A stretch of 64,000 bases of DNA. It comes from Flavobacterium croceum DSM 17960 (GTDB taxonomy: Bacteria > Bacteroidota > Bacteroidia > Flavobacteriales > Flavobacteriaceae). The stretch's first letter is position 1. Every line of letters starts with the position of its first letter. Location of the stretch: assembly GCF_002917885.1 (NCBI RefSeq), contig NZ_PQNY01000007.1, positions 1 to 64,000 on the forward strand, written 5' to 3'. Position numbers and translations under genes: made by a program. Under the pieces are notes generated by a model. The model saw only the letters and a list, made by a program, of their open reading frames with translations, was not told the DNA's origin and made no database searches. Positions 52,149 to 61,770 of this stretch are shown here, piece after piece.

Positions 52149-55100
52149 TTATAAATTAAATTGGATATAAGTTCGTATTTCCCATTCTTTTCCGTTATCA
52201 AAACCAATTGCATTTGGATTGCTTACAAAATTTCCAGCCGCATCTATAGATAAAACAGGGCTATATCTTGGAGAATATTGATCTAGGGTTCTATAAGTAC
52301 CTCGTATACCAATTTTTGTATTAGGAACAGAAATGAAATTTATTTTTCCTAATTGGGTTGATAAATCCAGCATTTGTTGCATAGGATAAGTTAAGTTAAA
52401 ATCTCTATGATAATCAAATGGCCCCCAATCGTTAATTTTTAAGAAATAATTTAATTTTACTTTTTTGTAAATTACGCGTACGTCCATTCCAGAACGTTTA
52501 ATGGTTCTAGCATCACTACCATTTGCCTGAGCCGTACCTCCATATAAATTGGCTATTAAACCAAAATTTTGATTTACTCTAGAGGCAATTTTAGCTTTTG
52601 CTTCCCATAAATCTTTTGCGGGTGCCGCTCCATTAAACGCATAGGTAGAGCGTCCATCTTTTTGAATACCAATAGCGGCATCTTGTGAAGTTGGTAAATG
52701 TCTATACACAAATCCTGCGCTTACTGCAAATGGAGCGTCTTCTGTATTATCATTATCCCAGTCGTACATCCACGTGGCAGGGGTAGGGTCGTAAGTAAAT
52801 AATATTTCGCCTGCTACTTGCTCTCTATTTGCTCTTACTACAAATGGATCTTCTAGAATATTTCTTGGTCTTGCAGGTGCTGGAACATCTTTTGTAATAG
52901 GTCCTTCTATAGGTTTTTGCCATAAAAAGTTTGGTGCTATTTGAAGTTTTCCTACACTATAAGTAAATCCACTTAAAAAATTGTATTGATTTCCACTACC
53001 ACTATCTTTAAGAGTCCAACCTGTAAATGTTTTGGTATAATCTGCTCCTCCATTGGCTACCAATCCCATTACAGCTCCTTGACCATACCAGTTGAATTTT
53101 CCACCTTGATAGGTAAGTTTTAGTTTTCCACCCCAAGTGTCTTTGGCATTTATTTTATCTTGATAGACATTGTAAGCTCCATTTTCTTCTCTCACCAATT
53201 GAAATTGTCTACCTTCGAGAGGTTGGCCTGCCCAAATACCACCTAAATCTATTGAAAAATCGCCAATTTTTCTATTTGTGTGTAAAGTAACTCTTCTTGT
53301 TTTAGGTTGTGGTACAGCAAATGAACTGTTAATATTACCTGACTGCTCTAAATCTTCATGATAAATACCTGTAATTTTAAATTTGGATAACTCTGTAGAA
53401 TATTTTATTAAAACTGCTGGATTAGCTCCCCACCATAATTGCGGTCCATAAGCTACTTTTAAACCATGCAAGAATTTTTTTCCTTCTACTTCAATACCTG
53501 CTGGGGCATCACCATTATAAATATCAATATTCGATCCGTAATTAGCCTCTGGATACAATCCGAAGAAATCGCCTTCGTAACCCCAATGATAATGTCCTGT
53601 TCTATAAAAACCTGTTAGGTTAAAATATTTTTCATTCCAATTAAATTTGGAACGATATACTTGAATACGATTATTGTCTGAAATTACTTTTTGTCCATTA
53701 TTGGTGTCTACTGTAATTTTTCTGCCTCTGTTTTCATAGAAAACCTCATCTATTGGGTTTTCAGCAACATTACCCAAAACATTGAATTCTACACTAGCAC
53801 TTACATTACTTGCTGGTTTTACCTCTGCTCCAATATAAAAAGATTCCATGTGATCAAACCCTAGCTGATTGGGGTAATTTGTACTGTTTGCTACTGGAGT
53901 GTCGGGTGTTGTGATAAGTTTCCCTCCTGTATTGAAGGTGGTAAATTCTGCCGTAAGTCGGCTTAAAGATATTAGATTGTTATTCTCACTTTGCGAAGCA
54001 ACTTTATCTACTTTTGATTTGAAAGCAGATTCGTTTAACGATATTGAACTAAAATGTGAATTTATAGAATTGGTCGATTGGTAGGGATTAAACTTGTGAA
54101 CTTCTTTTAGTGTATAATAGGCTGCTCTTGGATACAAGGTGTAAAGTCCGTTATCTTCGGGGTTTCCTTTTGCGCAAATACCAAACCATTCCTCGTTCAT
54201 ATTGTTTTCACCTTTTTCATAATCAAACGAGTAACCTCCGTTAGACCATGAAGCATTTGTGTCGTGAATATCTAAATTGGATGTTAAACTATATTTCCAC
54301 CAGCCATCGCTAAACTGAAATGTAAGTCCGCCAAGAGCATTTCCTGCTTTACCCATTCCAGCAGCATTTTGATAAATATCTTTCCAATTATTAAGTAAGT
54401 ATTCTGCTTGTGCCATTTGATCTTCTTTACCTGTTTTGGCATTAAAAGCATCACTACCAAATTCTGTTAATAGCACAGGTTTGTTAAGTTTTGTTTTTAT
54501 TTCTTCAAAAGCATTTGTAAAGTTTATACCTCTATACATATTGGCTCCAAACACATCTACATCTTTACATTCTTTGGCAATAATATCTATAAATTGCGTG
54601 TCGCCATTACACAAAGCAACAAGGTGGTTTGTATCTATTGCTTTGATTGACAATGCTGCTTTATTGAATAATGTGTACAGATAATGTGCCTCTTTGGTGG
54701 TTTTTCTGTCTTCAAAAGGTATGTTTTCTGTTTCTGCACCTTGCCAAAAAAGTCCGTAATTATTTTCATTTCCTAAAAGATACATTAGTAATCCTGGAGT
54801 ATTTTTGGTTTCTTGCACCATTTCGTTTACTTCTTTTAGAAGTTGTTGTTGCACAGCTGGGTTGGCATAATTTGTATTTGCTTGCCAAACACCATTTACA
54901 TTTACACCATATCTTCCGAACGAATGATTCAAGATAGTATAAATACCATATTTTTCATAAATGTATTTTATCCATTTAGGGGGTATACCTGTATATTGCC
55001 TTATGGTATTTACTCCCATGTTTTTTAAAAGGCTCATCTCATTATCGAGTGCTTTTGCAATTACAACATCAGATTGTTTCCACAAACTATAATTGTAATT

Positions 55101-55271
55101 GGTTCCAATAGGGAAATAATCCCAATTCATTCCATTAACAAAAAAATCTGCACCGTTTACTTCTAATTTGTAACCCGATGCGCTATTTTTTATGGATACT
55201 TTTTGCGATTGTGAAAATCCTAACATACTGAATAGGATAAATCCAACCATTGAGATATAATTTTTAAGCAT
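52149..55271 (-). CDS. clan GH-A glycosidase fused to an outer-membrane beta-barrel
   Basis: 1040 residues. A signal peptide ends LGFSQ (about 21). Residues 25-400 form a GH2/GH5-like TIM barrel beginning VNGADFFVNGMNWDYFP, with acid/base E169 in LLGNENNYG and nucleophile E270 in VLLTEFGSDAF. Residues about 440-1040 are alternating polar/aromatic strands (for example KFNWYGQGAVMGLV and FGLIANLYGGTAQ) ending EIRTYIQFNL, the signature of an outer-membrane barrel. I read this as one protein that cleaves glucan at, or feeds it through, its own pore. First gene of the operon. Alternatives: a barrel used only as anchor. Confidence 0.8.
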   Translation of the reverse strand: MLKNYISMVGFILFSMLGFSQSQKVSIKNSASGYKLEVNGADFFVNGMNWDYFPIGTNYNYSLWKQSDVVIAKALDNEMSLLKNMGVNTIRQYTGIPPKWIKYIYEKYGIYTILNHSFGRYGVNVNGVWQANTNYANPAVQQQLLKEVNEMVQETKNTPGLLMYLLGNENNYGLFWQGAETENIPFEDRKTTKEAHYLYTLFNKAALSIKAIDTNHLVALCNGDTQFIDIIAKECKDVDVFGANMYRGINFTNAFEEIKTKLNKPVLLTEFGSDAFNAKTGKEDQMAQAEYLLNNWKDIYQNAAGMGKAGNALGGLTFQFSDGWWKYSLTSNLDIHDTNASWSNGGYSFDYEKGENNMNEEWFGICAKGNPEDNGLYTLYPRAAYYTLKEVHKFNPYQSTNSINSHFSSISLNESAFKSKVDKVASQSENNNLISLSRLTAEFTTFNTGGKLITTPDTPVANSTNYPNQLGFDHMESFYIGAEVKPASNVSASVEFNVLGNVAENPIDEVFYENRGRKITVDTNNGQKVISDNNRIQVYRSKFNWNEKYFNLTGFYRTGHYHWGYEGDFFGLYPEANYGSNIDIYNGDAPAGIEVEGKKFLHGLKVAYGPQLWWGANPAVLIKYSTELSKFKITGIYHEDLEQSGNINSSFAVPQPKTRRVTLHTNRKIGDFSIDLGGIWAGQPLEGRQFQLVREENGAYNVYQDKINAKDTWGGKLKLTYQGGKFNWYGQGAVMGLVANGGADYTKTFTGWTLKDSGSGNQYNFLSGFTYSVGKLQIAPNFLWQKPIEGPITKDVPAPARPRNILEDPFVVRANREQVAGEILFTYDPTPATWMYDWDNDNTEDAPFAVSAGFVYRHLPTSQDAAIGIQKDGRSTYAFNGAAPAKDLWEAKAKIASRVNQNFGLIANLYGGTAQANGSDARTIKRSGMDVRVIYKKVKLNYFLKINDWGPFDYHRDFNLTYPMQQMLDLSTQLGKINFISVPNTKIGIRGTYRTLDQYSPRYSPVLSIDAAGNFVSNPNAIGFDNGKEWEIRTYIQFNL

Positions 55272-55349
55272 ATGACAAAAAATTTAATTTTTATTTGGTA
55301 TATGCTAAAATATTCTAAAAAATAATTGGATATCAATAATCAACCTTTA

Positions 55350-55398
55350 CAAAAATTATACACTTTTAAAATTAATTATATGCAAAAAGCAAAAGTGT
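55350..55398 (-). promoter_or_regulatory. Promoter/operator region of the glucan operon
   Basis: ACACTTTT (55360-55367) and AAAAGTGT (55391-55398) form a perfect 8-bp inverted repeat with a 23-base spacer. On the minus strand a promoter-like TTTTTGC (about 55382-55388) and TATAATTTTTG (55350-55360, one base longer than the TAnnTTTG consensus) lie within and beside it. It is 79-127 bases upstream of the first glucan-operon gene. A tandem 11-mer TGTAGAGGTAA/TGTTGAGGTAA follows at 55481-55502. Confidence 0.4.
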
Positions 55399-55523
55399 TG
55401 TAAATACAGCTAGTGTATAGGTAATAATGAACCAAAATTTATTGTTTTTTGGGTACTAAGTTGTTTCGAAAACGTTTTATTGTAGAGGTAATGTTGAGGT
55501 AAAATAGCGTTTTAAATATCCTA

Positions 55524-58343
55524 TTATATACTTAAAATATAATTTACCAACCCATCATCATGTAATAAATTTAATTTTTTACGCAAACGATATCGTTTTA
55601 TTTCAACACTTCTAATAGAGATGTTTAACATAGGTGCTATTTCTTTTGATGACAAGTTTAAGCGTAAATAAGCACACAGTTTTAAATCGCTTGACGTAAG
55701 TGTAGGGTGAGCCGCTTTGATTTTCTTTAAAAAATCTTTATCTACACTATCAAATGCTTCTTTAAAAGTATTCCAAGTGTTATCTTTTGATATACTACTA
55801 TTAATAGATGATATCACAGATTTTAAACTTTTGCCATCGTTTGTTTCTGCTGTTTTTTTAAGATCTTCTTTAATTATGGCAAGTAACTCGTCTTTTTTAA
55901 TTAAAGATAATGTAGAGACGGCTAGCTCCTTGTTTTTTGCGTCTACATCTTGAGATAATTGCTCGTTTCGCAACTGCATTAATTGTTTTTCATTTTCTAA
56001 AGCGGCTATCTCTAGCAAACGATTGTTTTCTTCTATAAGTTTATCTTGTTGCTTATGGTAATAATTTTGATACATTTTATTTACATAATTTGCTAAAACA
56101 ATAAATAGCAATAAGTAAATAATAATGGCTAGGTTTGTAGCATACCAAGGCTTATTAATTGTAAAACTATATGTTGCAATGTTTTCGGGATTTGAGTTGG
56201 CTACTTTGGCTCTTACTTTAAATATATAGTCGCCTGGCGAAAGATTTTTAAAAGAAACCGAAGTACGCGAGTTCCATTCGCTCCATTTTGATTGTAAGCC
56301 CTCCAAAATATATTGATACTCTACATTAATAAAGCTATTGTATTGCGGTACAGTATATTGAAATACAATATTGTTTTCATCTGAATCTAAAACTCCTTTT
56401 TTTACAATAGACTGATTTTTTTCTCTATTTTCTAGTTTATTAACTACAACACTACTTAATACTACTTTATGACTTTTTATTCTAAAGTCATTTAGATTTA
56501 TTATAAAATATCCATCGGTTTTGCCAACCAAATACCTATTGTTTGAAATATGGCTTATGTTTTCATAGCCAACCATTGTATTTGTAATATTGGCAGGTAT
56601 TGGAATTTTGTGGAATTTCAATCCTTTTGTAAAATTGCCCGAAGAGAAATAATAAATATAACTTTTTGTAAACAACCACATTTTATTATAATTATCTACA
56701 ATTAGCTTTCCAGAAATATACTCTTCATTATCAAATATTTTACTTAACTCATTGTCTCGAACAAAAATGTTTTTTGTTTCATTAAGCTGAAAAAAACCTT
56801 GTTTACCTGCAAAATAAATAACATTATTAAACTTTGTCAATCCTATATTTTTACCTTTTGTAGGATTGGATAGTGTGTAAAGTTTTTTTACAGAATTAAA
56901 ATCTGGATTCACTACAAGTTTTACAATACCTTTATATTCATGACAAACATAGATATTGTTTTTGCTATCTATTTCAAAATAACGAGAAGATATATTGTGC
57001 CCTAATAATTTATTGCGATACACCCATGTATTACCTTGTTTTTGAAGTATAGACAATCCATTGTAATTTCCTTGAACCAACAAATCTGGATGATTATCTA
57101 TTTTATTAAACATCCATGTACCCGATTGTCTATACAAATGATTGACTGTGTTTCCAGAAACAACAAAAGTTCCTAAGTCATGACCACAAAATAATGTATT
57201 GTCATAAATCATTAAAGACCACACTTGACCTTTAGTTCCAGCAATCATTTGAAAATTACTTCCCGTACTTTGCTTTCTATAAAACAAACCTTGATTGGTG
57301 CCTAAATACAAATAATCTCCAAAAACAATAGAGGCATATACAGTACCTAGATAACCTCCATCGTCTTTAAAGCTTCGTATAGGTGATTGTAAATTAATAC
57401 AATCAATCCCGTTATCCAAGCCCAACCACAAATTGTTATCTGTATCTTCTAGTAAAGAAAGAACGGTATTGTTGCTTATACCTAAATTTTGAATAATATG
57501 ATGTCTTATTTTACCATTAGAATCAAGTATATAAATACCGTTTGATATAGTTCCTAAAGCATACCCGCCATCAGATAGTTTTTTGGCACTAAAAATAGAA
57601 TTTAAGTTTATTTCATCTTCAGACACAAAATGATAAGGAGTAAGTAAACCTCCTTTAAGTTTAAAAACCCCTGCACGTTCTGTTTGCAATAGCATTCCGT
57701 CATCGCTTGGATAAATTTCTACGATTCTATTATTTTTAATAATTTGGTCATCACAAATTAAAACACTTTTGCCGTTTACAATTTCAAAAAGACCTTCGCC
57801 AACACCCTGAAAATAAATAGAATTATTGTTTTTATAACAGCGAAATATATATGGGTGATTGTTTATAAACTGAAAAGATTTACGTTGAGAATCATATATA
57901 TAAATACGCTTAAATGATTGAAATAAAATCCATTTGTCTAGATAAATAATATTCCAAAAATGCTCGTCTTCTATAAGTTTAGTTTTTATTTTTTGAGATA
58001 GTGATGTGTATTGTAAGCGACCGCTTTCTTTACGCTCCCAAAAACCAAATTCCATATAACTACCTGTATAGATACGATTACCTATTACCTTAACAGATCT
58101 TATAATTGTTTCATTTGGAGATGGATAAAGCGTCCATTCGGCACCATTATACTCTAGCAATCCTTCGTTGTTGGCAAAATACATAAACTGATTTTGATCT
58201 TGTTCAATCATCCAGTTTTGATTACCTGCATGGTATACAGTAGAAGGGTATTTAATAATAGGTGGTAGTTCTTGCCCAAATAGTAAAAAGCTAAACAGCA
58301 ATAAAAAACAACGGTAAATAAAAACAATAGCTTTTGCCTGCAT
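55524..58343 (-). CDS. membrane-bound propeller/Y_Y_Y regulator with LuxR-type HTH
   Basis: 939 residues. Signal sequence (about 1-24), then two-component-regulator-like beta-propeller blades across about 25-620 (for example NNTVLSLLEDTDNNLWLGLD), a Y_Y_Y domain (about 640-730), one membrane segment (about 736-757), a coiled coil with many Glu/Gln/Lys, and a C-terminal LuxR-like helix-turn-helix (SSKEIAPMLNISIRSVEIKR, about 900-920). There is no histidine kinase or receiver domain. The layout suggests periplasmic sensing coupled directly to DNA binding. It sits just upstream of the glucan operon on the same strand and is its likely regulator. Confidence 0.85.
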   Translation of the reverse strand: MQAKAIVFIYRCFLLLFSFLLFGQELPPIIKYPSTVYHAGNQNWMIEQDQNQFMYFANNEGLLEYNGAEWTLYPSPNETIIRSVKVIGNRIYTGSYMEFGFWERKESGRLQYTSLSQKIKTKLIEDEHFWNIIYLDKWILFQSFKRIYIYDSQRKSFQFINNHPYIFRCYKNNNSIYFQGVGEGLFEIVNGKSVLICDDQIIKNNRIVEIYPSDDGMLLQTERAGVFKLKGGLLTPYHFVSEDEINLNSIFSAKKLSDGGYALGTISNGIYILDSNGKIRHHIIQNLGISNNTVLSLLEDTDNNLWLGLDNGIDCINLQSPIRSFKDDGGYLGTVYASIVFGDYLYLGTNQGLFYRKQSTGSNFQMIAGTKGQVWSLMIYDNTLFCGHDLGTFVVSGNTVNHLYRQSGTWMFNKIDNHPDLLVQGNYNGLSILQKQGNTWVYRNKLLGHNISSRYFEIDSKNNIYVCHEYKGIVKLVVNPDFNSVKKLYTLSNPTKGKNIGLTKFNNVIYFAGKQGFFQLNETKNIFVRDNELSKIFDNEEYISGKLIVDNYNKMWLFTKSYIYYFSSGNFTKGLKFHKIPIPANITNTMVGYENISHISNNRYLVGKTDGYFIINLNDFRIKSHKVVLSSVVVNKLENREKNQSIVKKGVLDSDENNIVFQYTVPQYNSFINVEYQYILEGLQSKWSEWNSRTSVSFKNLSPGDYIFKVRAKVANSNPENIATYSFTINKPWYATNLAIIIYLLLFIVLANYVNKMYQNYYHKQQDKLIEENNRLLEIAALENEKQLMQLRNEQLSQDVDAKNKELAVSTLSLIKKDELLAIIKEDLKKTAETNDGKSLKSVISSINSSISKDNTWNTFKEAFDSVDKDFLKKIKAAHPTLTSSDLKLCAYLRLNLSSKEIAPMLNISIRSVEIKRYRLRKKLNLLHDDGLVNYILSI

Positions 58344-58377
58344 TTTACAAATGGTTTGGTAGCTAAAGTAGTAAAAT

Positions 58378-59250
58378 TTATTTAGTAATATGTAATTGTT
58401 TATGAGTACGCTTTATTGCGGCTTCATTTTTATAATCTATCCAGCTTTGTCCTTTTAGTTTTCGCATCAAATTATCAAAATGGCGCATAACAAACACATT
58501 GTAAGCAGCCCTAGAAAGATTGGACATTTTTCTAGGAAAAGCTCGCAAACTCATCGAAAATCCTGCGGTAACATATTTCATATAATGCCAATATCCTTCG
58601 GGCATATAGAGCATTTCGCCATGATTAAGCTCGCAAACAAAACCTTGTGCTTGTTTTAAGGCTGGAAATTTATTAAAATCGGGGTTATCAAAATCTATAT
58701 CTTCTCTTGAAATTAACGAATGAGGAATTTTGTACATGTATTTGGTTTGACTTGGAGCAAACAAAACACAACGTTTTTTTCCATGAAAATGAAAGTGCAA
58801 AATATTAGAATAATCAATATCAAAATGCATAAAAACTCTCGAATTTTCACCACCAAAAAATAACATTGGAAGTTGTTTTACCAATCGCAAACCAATATTA
58901 GGCCATTTAAAATCTTGGACTAAAAGTGGCACTTCTTTCATTAAATTGTATAAAAATATACGATAATTTGTAGGTTCTTTCTGCAATAAGTCTATATACT
59001 CACCCATTTTCATAGTCGCGTGAGCTTCATTAAACCCATCTTTGTACGACACAGGCCTGTCATCATACAAAGGAACTGTTTTGTCTCCAGCTACCTCTTT
59101 TATATAGTTTAAATGCCACTTATTGTATGCTGGCCAATCGTGCGTAAGCTCTTCTATAACAAGAGGTTTTTGTTTTTTTACGTAATTATTGTAAAAATCT
59201 TCTTTGGAAATTGTTTTTACACGTTCAATTTCTGTAAGCTGTAAAGACAT
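58378..59250 (-). CDS. cupin-like (JmjC-type) 2-oxoglutarate/iron oxygenase-family protein
   Basis: 290 residues, single cupin-8/JmjC-like domain. The iron-binding HxD is visible as H142-F-D144 in MHFDIDYSNILHFHF, with the LNHGEMLYMPEGYWHYMKYV segment near 206-226 offering the distal histidine. Such enzymes hydroxylate proteins or small molecules using iron and 2-oxoglutarate. It is 34 bp upstream of the regulator and in the same operon, so it may act with it, but the substrate is unknown. Confidence 0.85.
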   Translation of the reverse strand: MSLQLTEIERVKTISKEDFYNNYVKKQKPLVIEELTHDWPAYNKWHLNYIKEVAGDKTVPLYDDRPVSYKDGFNEAHATMKMGEYIDLLQKEPTNYRIFLYNLMKEVPLLVQDFKWPNIGLRLVKQLPMLFFGGENSRVFMHFDIDYSNILHFHFHGKKRCVLFAPSQTKYMYKIPHSLISREDIDFDNPDFNKFPALKQAQGFVCELNHGEMLYMPEGYWHYMKYVTAGFSMSLRAFPRKMSNLSRAAYNVFVMRHFDNLMRKLKGQSWIDYKNEAAIKRTHKQLHITK

Positions 59251-59283
59251 AATTTTCAGAATAAATTAATAATTTTCCTACAG

Positions 59284-59291
59284 CAAAATTA
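59284..59291 (-). promoter_or_regulatory. -7 promoter box for the cupin-regulator operon
   Basis: The minus strand reads TAATTTTG, matching TAnnTTTG, 33 bases before the cupin gene start. The rest of the 59251-59509 gap shows no gene. Confidence 0.45.
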
Positions 59292-59509
59292 AGAAAGCTT
59301 TAGCAAATGGTAAAATCAATATTTCTAATAAAAAGTTAATTCTTTTTATAAAAAAACAATCAATTCAATACTATGCTTCTTTTCTTTAGTAATAAAACTT
59401 AATTTTTAATTCCCATTTACTGATAATGAAGCACTTCTTTGTTTTGTTCTCTATATTTTTTTACATAAACACTCTGTTTTTCATACTTTTACATCCAATA
59501 TAATTTATC

Positions 59510-60004
59510 ATGAAAAAAATAATTGTGATTTTGCTGTTTGCAACAAGCTGTGCATCGCTTACAAATGTGACTGAAGAACAAACTATTAATAAAACACTTA
59601 ACAGTTGGCACTTGGCTACTGGACAGGCTCAATTTCAAACATATTTTGATTTTTTTACAGACGATGCCATTTTTATAGGAACAGATGCTACTGAAAATTG
59701 GAATAAAAATAACTTTATGGAATTTGCAAAACCTTATTTTGATAAGGGAAAAGCTTGGAATTTTAAAGCGTTAGAACGTCATGTTTATTTTTCAACCGAC
59801 TTAAAAACAGCTTGGTTTGATGAGTTATTGCAAACACAAATGAAAATTTGTAGAGGTAGTGGCGTATTGGTTAAAACCAAACAAGGCTGGAAAATAAAAC
59901 ACTACGTACTTTCTATGACAATACCCAACGAAAACACCAATGAAGTATTAAAAATCAAAGCACCTATAGAAGATGCTTTAATAGAAAAATTACAAAAAAA
60001 GTAA
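59510..60004 (+). CDS. exported NTF2-like/SnoaL-type protein
   Basis: 164 residues with an N-terminal export signal and a possible lipobox Cys (LLFATSCAS, Cys14). The remainder has an NTF2-like cone fold pattern with TYFDFFTDDAIFIGTDATE (about 44-62) and a final GWKIKHYVLSM strand. Members of this superfamily bind small ligands or act as enzymes; the function here is not known. Stop codon directly abuts the stop of the convergent tdh gene. Confidence 0.8.
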   Translation: MKKIIVILLFATSCASLTNVTEEQTINKTLNSWHLATGQAQFQTYFDFFTDDAIFIGTDATENWNKNNFMEFAKPYFDKGKAWNFKALERHVYFSTDLKTAWFDELLQTQMKICRGSGVLVKTKQGWKIKHYVLSMTIPNENTNEVLKIKAPIEDALIEKLQKK

Positions 60005-60946
60005 CTATTTTTTTAAATTTTCGAGCATTATTTTAGTCATACTATCCAAATCGTACTTATGTTTCCAACCCCAATCTTGTCTAGCGCAACTATCGTCTAT
60101 TGATGCAGGCCAACTATCGGCAATTTTTTGTCTAAAATCAGGCTTGTAAGAGATTGTAAAATCAGGTATATAATTCTGGATACTTTTTGCAATTTCTGAT
60201 GGGGTAAAACTTATTCCCGAAAGGTTGTATGACGATCGTATTTTTACCTGTTCTGATTCTGCTTGCATAATCTCTACTGTAGCCCTTATCGCATCTTCCA
60301 TATACATCATAGGCAACTTACTTTCTGCCGATAAAAAACACTCAAAACTACCTTTTTCCAATGCTTTATGATAAATATCTACCGCATAATCTGTAGTTCC
60401 GCCACCTGGTTCGGTAGTGTAACTTATTAATCCTGGGTAACGAATACTTCTTACATCTACCCCGTATTGATGATGGTAATACTCACACCAACGCTCGCCC
60501 GTTTGTTTGGAAATTCCATATACTGTGGTGGGTTCCATTATGGTATATTGTGGCGTATGTTCTCGAGGAGTTGTAGGACCAAAAACAGCAATGCTTGAAG
60601 GCCAAAATATTTTTTTGATTTTGCCAACTTTTGCCAAATTAAGTACATGAAACAATGAATTCATATTTAAATCCCAAGCAAAAGCAGGATTTTTTTCGGC
60701 CGTTGCAGAGAGTAATGCTGCCATTAAATACACATCTGTAATTTCATATTGCTCTACCAAATGCTGTATTTGATTGTAATCTAGCGCATTTACTACTTCA
60801 AAAATACCATGATTTACAATATCGTTGTTTAATTTTCTAATATCGGAAGCAATAACATTATCGTTTCCATAAATTTTTCGTAGTGTAGTTGTGAGCTCAG
60901 TACCAATTTGTCCGCAAGCACCAATAATAAGAATTTTAGGGGTCAT
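60005..60946 (-). CDS. L-threonine 3-dehydrogenase (SDR/epimerase type)
   Basis: 313 residues. NAD-binding GACGQIG (8-14) at the N-terminus, the WPSSIAVFG block and the catalytic Y-x3-K in VYGISK (about 142-147). The conserved RYPGLISYTTEPGGGTTDYAV segment (over 20 residues when extended) is specific to short-chain L-threonine dehydrogenases, which oxidise threonine to 2-amino-3-ketobutyrate. The closely related UDP-galactose epimerase assignment is less likely because of that segment. Single gene with a -7 box 18 bases upstream. Confidence 0.9.
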   Translation of the reverse strand: MTPKILIIGACGQIGTELTTTLRKIYGNDNVIASDIRKLNNDIVNHGIFEVVNALDYNQIQHLVEQYEITDVYLMAALLSATAEKNPAFAWDLNMNSLFHVLNLAKVGKIKKIFWPSSIAVFGPTTPREHTPQYTIMEPTTVYGISKQTGERWCEYYHHQYGVDVRSIRYPGLISYTTEPGGGTTDYAVDIYHKALEKGSFECFLSAESKLPMMYMEDAIRATVEIMQAESEQVKIRSSYNLSGISFTPSEIAKSIQNYIPDFTISYKPDFRQKIADSWPASIDDSCARQDWGWKHKYDLDSMTKIMLENLKK

Positions 60947-60964
60947 AGTCGTTTGTTTGTACTA

Positions 60965-60972
60965 CAAAGATA
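60965..60972 (-). promoter_or_regulatory. -7 promoter box for the threonine dehydrogenase gene
   Basis: The minus strand reads TATCTTTG, an exact TAnnTTTG match, 18 bases before the ATG at 60946; a very short leader is predicted. Confidence 0.5.
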
Positions 60973-61075
60973 TATTTTTTTAGAAATTCAGACCTCTTTT
61001 TTACATTATTCGCAAAAAAACAGATTTTTAAAACAGATTGCAAATCGTTTGTTAAATAGATTTAGTCTTAAATTG

Positions 61076-61091
61076 TACTTTTGTATTTTTG
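61076..61091 (+). promoter_or_regulatory. Two overlapping-type -7 boxes upstream of the lipoprotein-mfd unit
   Basis: TACTTTTG (61076-61083) and TATTTTTG (61084-61091) both match TAnnTTTG and lie back to back, about 110-125 bases before the lipoprotein start. A TTTG at 61048-61051 could serve as -33. They probably drive the lipoprotein gene and mfd. Confidence 0.5.
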
Positions 61092-61202
61092 AAAACCACA
61101 AAAAATAGATGGTGTATTAAACATATTGCTTTAATAAAAGAGTTGCTTACCTAACTCGGTTAAAAATCGATGCAAATATGCCATAACAACAATGTTAAAA
61201 AC

Positions 61203-61769
61203 ATGAAATTAATTACACTATTTTGTACTGCTTTACTGCTTTTAAATGTTTCTTGTAAAAATGAAGAAACAGAAATTACTGCTTTGCAAAAAATAGAAGC
61301 TCAAAAAGCAGAAACTATTTTTAAAAAAATAGAGCAAGGCTGGATTATTACTTTGGTACCACTAGATGCTACAGTGCAAGCAAAAGTAAACTCATGGATG
61401 GAATGGCGTAATTTTTTAAACGAAATCAATCAGAAGCCAAAAAGTACACTCGGTGCTTTTCAAAAAAAAGCCAAAGCATTAACGTTGAAATCTCAAGAAC
61501 TCAACAATAATATTCCTACAGAATTTAACACTCTATCTATTAAAACAAGAATAACAGCGTTAATTACCAAAGTTAAAACGCTCGACTTATATATACATTT
61601 AAACCCTGTTCCCGATAAAAAAGTTACGGGTTTAATAGCCGAAATAAACGACCAAGTGGTGTCTTTACAACTTCAAATGGAAAATATTGTACAAAGAAAT
61701 CAAATTCCAACAGAAGAAGGAGAATCAGATATTATTAAAATGAAAGATACCACAAGAGCTATTCATTAA
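61203..61769 (+). CDS. hypothetical small lipoprotein upstream of mfd
   Basis: 188 residues from MKLITLF; a start 11 codons upstream is less likely because MKLIT gives a proper lipoprotein signal with Cys18 (LLNVSCKNE). The mature part is helical and charged, with two helical segments around residues 30-60 and 100-165 (LITKVKTLDLYIHLNPVPDK). No family recognised. It ends 1 bp before the mfd ATG, so the two are surely cotranscribed. Confidence 0.8.
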   Translation: MKLITLFCTALLLLNVSCKNEETEITALQKIEAQKAETIFKKIEQGWIITLVPLDATVQAKVNSWMEWRNFLNEINQKPKSTLGAFQKKAKALTLKSQELNNNIPTEFNTLSIKTRITALITKVKTLDLYIHLNPVPDKKVTGLIAEINDQVVSLQLQMENIVQRNQIPTEEGESDIIKMKDTTRAIH

Positions 61770-61770
61770 T

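Noticed and set aside
52149..55271. Two separate genes (glycosidase and porin)
   Set aside because: The frame is open without interruption from 55271 to 52149 and no second signal peptide occurs at the domain junction.
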